From contig NZ_AP024545.1 in the NCBI RefSeq assembly GCF_018406605.1, forward strand, positions 2,604,001 through 2,668,000: 64,000 nt of DNA, in the 5' to 3' direction. Position numbers and translations under genes: made by a program. This stretch comes from Noviluteimonas caseinilytica (GTDB lineage: Bacteria > Pseudomonadota > Gammaproteobacteria > Xanthomonadales > Xanthomonadaceae). The first letter of the stretch is position 1. Every line of letters starts with the position of its first letter. Below the pieces are notes generated by a model that saw nothing but the letters and a program-made list of their open reading frames with translations, was not told where the DNA came from and made no database searches. This document shows, piece after piece, positions 61,837 to 64,000 of this stretch.

Positions 61837-63581
61837 CGGCCGCGACGCCCGCGCAGACCTACCGGCGCTTGCTCGGCTACGCGAAGCCGTATCGCGCCTG
61901 GCTCGGCATTGCCGCGTTCGCGATGATGCTGGAAGCCGCCGCGAGCTACGGCATCACGCGCCTGCTCAAGCCCATCGTCGATGGGCTGGCGGATCCGAAG
62001 AGTTTCGAGATGTGGTTGCCGGCGGCGTTGATCGGCTTGTTCATCGCGCGCGGTCTGTGCGGCCTGGCGGGCGATTACACGATGGCGCGCTCCGGCCGCG
62101 GCGTGGCGCGCGACTTGCGCCTGCTGCTGATGGGCAAGTATTTCCGTTTGCCGGGCGAACGCTTCGATGCAGAACCCGTCGCGTCGATGCTCACGCGCCT
62201 GGGCGGCGACACCGAACAAGTCGCGCAGGCCGCCGTGGATGCGCTGAAGGTGATGATCAGCGCCAGCCTGATGACGGTCGCGATGCTGTGGGCGATGCTC
62301 GACACCAGCTGGCGCGTCACGATCGCGCTGTTGCTGCTCGCGCCGGCGCTGGTGTTCGCGATGAACAAGGTCGGCAGTCGCTACCGCAACATCAACCATC
62401 GCATCCTCGAGAACGCCGCCGACATGCTGCAGTCCGCCGACCAGGCGCTGCACGGCCACCAGGAAGTGAAGATCTACGGTGCGCAGGATGCGGAGATCGG
62501 CCGCTACGCCGCGCAAACGCAGAAGAACCTGCAGCTCGCGCTGAAGGTGGAGGTCACGCGCGGTTCGATCTCCTTCTTCGTGCAGGTGCTCGGCGCGATG
62601 GGCATGGCCCTCCTGCTGTTCCTCGCCGCGCGCGAAGCCGCCGCGGGTCGCCTCACTGCCGGCGATTTCACCGTGCTGATGACGGCGATGGTCGGCATCA
62701 TCCCGCCGCTGCGCCAGCTGACCAACGTGCAGGCGATGCTCCAGCGCGGCGTCAATTCGGCCGAGCGCGTGTTCACCGTCATCGACACGCCCGACGAACG
62801 CGACACCGGCACCACGCCGCTGCCGCGCGCCAAGGGCCTGCTGGAATTCCGCAACGTCACCGCGCGTTACGCGGGACAAACGCGGCCGGCGATCCAGGAC
62901 ATCAGCTTCACCGCGCGGCCGGGCACGGTCACCGCGATCGTGGGGCGCTCGGGCAGCGGCAAGACCACGCTGATCAAGCTGATCCCGCGCTTCTACGAAC
63001 CCGAATCCGGCCAGGTGCTGCTCGACGGCCAGCCCATCGATGCGTATCCGCTGGGCGACTTGCGTCGCCAGGTCGCGATGGTCTCGCAGCGCGTGATCCT
63101 GTTCGACGCGAGCATCGCCGACAACGTGGCCTACGGCGAAATGATGGGCGCCGAACCGGCCAAGCTCGCCAGCGCCGTGCGCGGTGCGAACGCGATGGAA
63201 TTCGTCGAACGCCTGCCGAGCGGCCTGGACACGCGCATCGGCGAACACGGCGGGCGCCTGTCGGGCGGACAGCGCCAGCGCCTCGCGATCGCGCGCGCCT
63301 TGTTGAAGGACGCCCCGATCCTGATCCTCGACGAAGCCACCGCCGCGCTCGACAACGAATCCGAACGCCTCGTGCAGGACGCCCTCGATCATTTGATGCC
63401 CGACCGCACCACGCTGGTCATCGCGCATCGCCTGTCGACGATCGAACACGCCGACCAGGTGCTGGTGCTCGACGAAGGCCGGCTGGTGGAGCAGGGCACG
63501 CACGCCGAACTGCTCGCGCGCGGGGGCGTGTACGCGCACCTGCACCGCATGCAGTTCCGCGACGCACCGGCCGAGGCATGA
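61833..63581 (+). CDS. msbA: Lipid A export ATP-binding/permease protein MsbA
   Basis: A 582-residue half-transporter ABC exporter that flips core-lipid A across the inner membrane. Residues 1-320 form the six-helix membrane domain. The C-terminal ATPase has Walker A VGRSGSGKTTLIKL, signature LSGGQRQRLAIARALL, Walker B ILILDEATAALDNE and switch His in VIAHRLS. Gene order with lpxK directly downstream (ATGA overlap) supports the MsbA assignment over other ABC exporters. Confidence 0.95.
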   Translation: MTAATPAQTYRRLLGYAKPYRAWLGIAAFAMMLEAAASYGITRLLKPIVDGLADPKSFEMWLPAALIGLFIARGLCGLAGDYTMARSGRGVARDLRLLLMGKYFRLPGERFDAEPVASMLTRLGGDTEQVAQAAVDALKVMISASLMTVAMLWAMLDTSWRVTIALLLLAPALVFAMNKVGSRYRNINHRILENAADMLQSADQALHGHQEVKIYGAQDAEIGRYAAQTQKNLQLALKVEVTRGSISFFVQVLGAMGMALLLFLAAREAAAGRLTAGDFTVLMTAMVGIIPPLRQLTNVQAMLQRGVNSAERVFTVIDTPDERDTGTTPLPRAKGLLEFRNVTARYAGQTRPAIQDISFTARPGTVTAIVGRSGSGKTTLIKLIPRFYEPESGQVLLDGQPIDAYPLGDLRRQVAMVSQRVILFDASIADNVAYGEMMGAEPAKLASAVRGANAMEFVERLPSGLDTRIGEHGGRLSGGQRQRLAIARALLKDAPILILDEATAALDNESERLVQDALDHLMPDRTTLVIAHRLSTIEHADQVLVLDEGRLVEQGTHAELLARGGVYAHLHRMQFRDAPAEA

Positions 63582-64000
63582 CCAAGGCGCGCCTGCCGGC
63601 CTGGTGGTTCGACAACGCGCCGGTGCCGTTGATCGCGCGCGCGGTGTCCTCGGTGTACGGCGATGTCACGCGCCTGCGCCGCGGCCTGTATTCACGGCAC
63701 CTGCTGCGCCAGCATCGCGTGCCGGTGCCGGTGGTCGTCGTCGGCAACATCGCCGTCGGCGGCACGGGCAAGACGCCGCTCACCATCGCCATCGTCGAAC
63801 GCCTGCGCGATGCGGGCTGGACGCCGGGCGTTGCCAGCCGCGGCCACGGACGACGTGAAGAACGCACGCCGCGCTGGGTCGAACGCAACACGTCGCCCGA
63901 CGAGGGCGGCGACGAACCTGTATTGATCGCGATGCGCACGGGCGCGAAGGTCCGCGTCGATCGCGACCGCGTTGCCGCCGCACGCGCGCTCGCGCAGGCG
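63578..64000 (+). CDS. lpxK: Tetraacyldisaccharide 4'-kinase, N-terminal part (runs off window)
   Basis: The first 141 residues of LpxK, which phosphorylates the 4' position of tetraacyldisaccharide 1-phosphate to make lipid IVA at the inner membrane. The P-loop VVVVGNIAVGGTGKTPLTIA (about 53-72) and the following ASRGHGRREERTPRWV and DEGGDEPVLIAMRTGAKV are characteristic. The ATG overlaps the msbA stop by 4 bases. The frame remains open at the window edge. Confidence 0.95.
   Translation, partial: MTKARLPAWWFDNAPVPLIARAVSSVYGDVTRLRRGLYSRHLLRQHRVPVPVVVVGNIAVGGTGKTPLTIAIVERLRDAGWTPGVASRGHGRREERTPRWVERNTSPDEGGDEPVLIAMRTGAKVRVDRDRVAAARALAQA

Overview
The window is chromosomal DNA from a GC-rich gammaproteobacterium, most likely a member of the Xanthomonadaceae/Lysobacteraceae (Lysobacter- or Luteimonas-like). 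The reasons are very strong G/C codon bias, several large TonB-dependent receptors including one of the Oar-like type common in this family, a class III PHA synthase pair, a PutP-type hybrid kinase, and the gene order lolC/E-lolD-comEC-exbB-exbD-msbA-lpxK. Nearly all of it is densely packed core genome. No transposase, integrase, prophage or CRISPR array was seen.

Layout. 1-5265: the 3' end of pnp with its terminator, then the giant helicase gene lhr. 5313-6866: a secreted S41 peptidase. 6873-20909: a region centred on 3-hydroxybutyrate (3HB) and polyhydroxybutyrate. It holds a GntP-type permease divergent from a TonB-dependent receptor, a CrbS-like hybrid kinase, a small unknown protein, a CrbR-like NarL/LuxR regulator co-transcribed with 3HB dehydrogenase, a divergent 3HB-oligomer hydrolase, pssA, and phaE-phaC. 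20913-23598: a small HExxH protein, a decayed two-partner-secretion porin, a palindrome-rich spacer and alkB. 23734-30870: a 2378-residue secreted SpvB/RHS protein ending in a lipase-like domain. 30872-33773: a methyltransferase/oxygenase pair, tpiA and secG. 33825-48824: tRNA-Leu and the complete 14-gene nuo operon (complex I). 49006-52119: a large Oar-like TonB-dependent receptor. 52216-53191: initiator tRNA and a toxin-antitoxin pair with a frameshifted toxin. 53435-55878: an outer-membrane barrel protein and an APC permease. 55962-64000: a YgfX-like protein, lolC/E, lolD, comEC, exbB, exbD, msbA and the start of lpxK.

The most interesting signal is regulatory. A 19-bp element containing an inverted repeat, GGAC-N4-GTMC, occurs at 8348-8366 and at 16217-16235. 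In each case a CTAG-containing -10 element lies exactly 33 bp from the centre of the repeat. The second copy lies midway between two divergent -10 elements, facing 3HB dehydrogenase on one side and 3HB-oligomer hydrolase on the other. The first copy faces the TonB-dependent receptor. A dimeric NarL/LuxR activator such as the CrbR-like protein encoded here could therefore control oligomer uptake, oligomer cleavage and monomer oxidation together. I infer that the receptor may carry 3HB oligomers across the outer membrane and the GntP permease may carry 3HB across the inner membrane. This is a hypothesis built from sequence and context.
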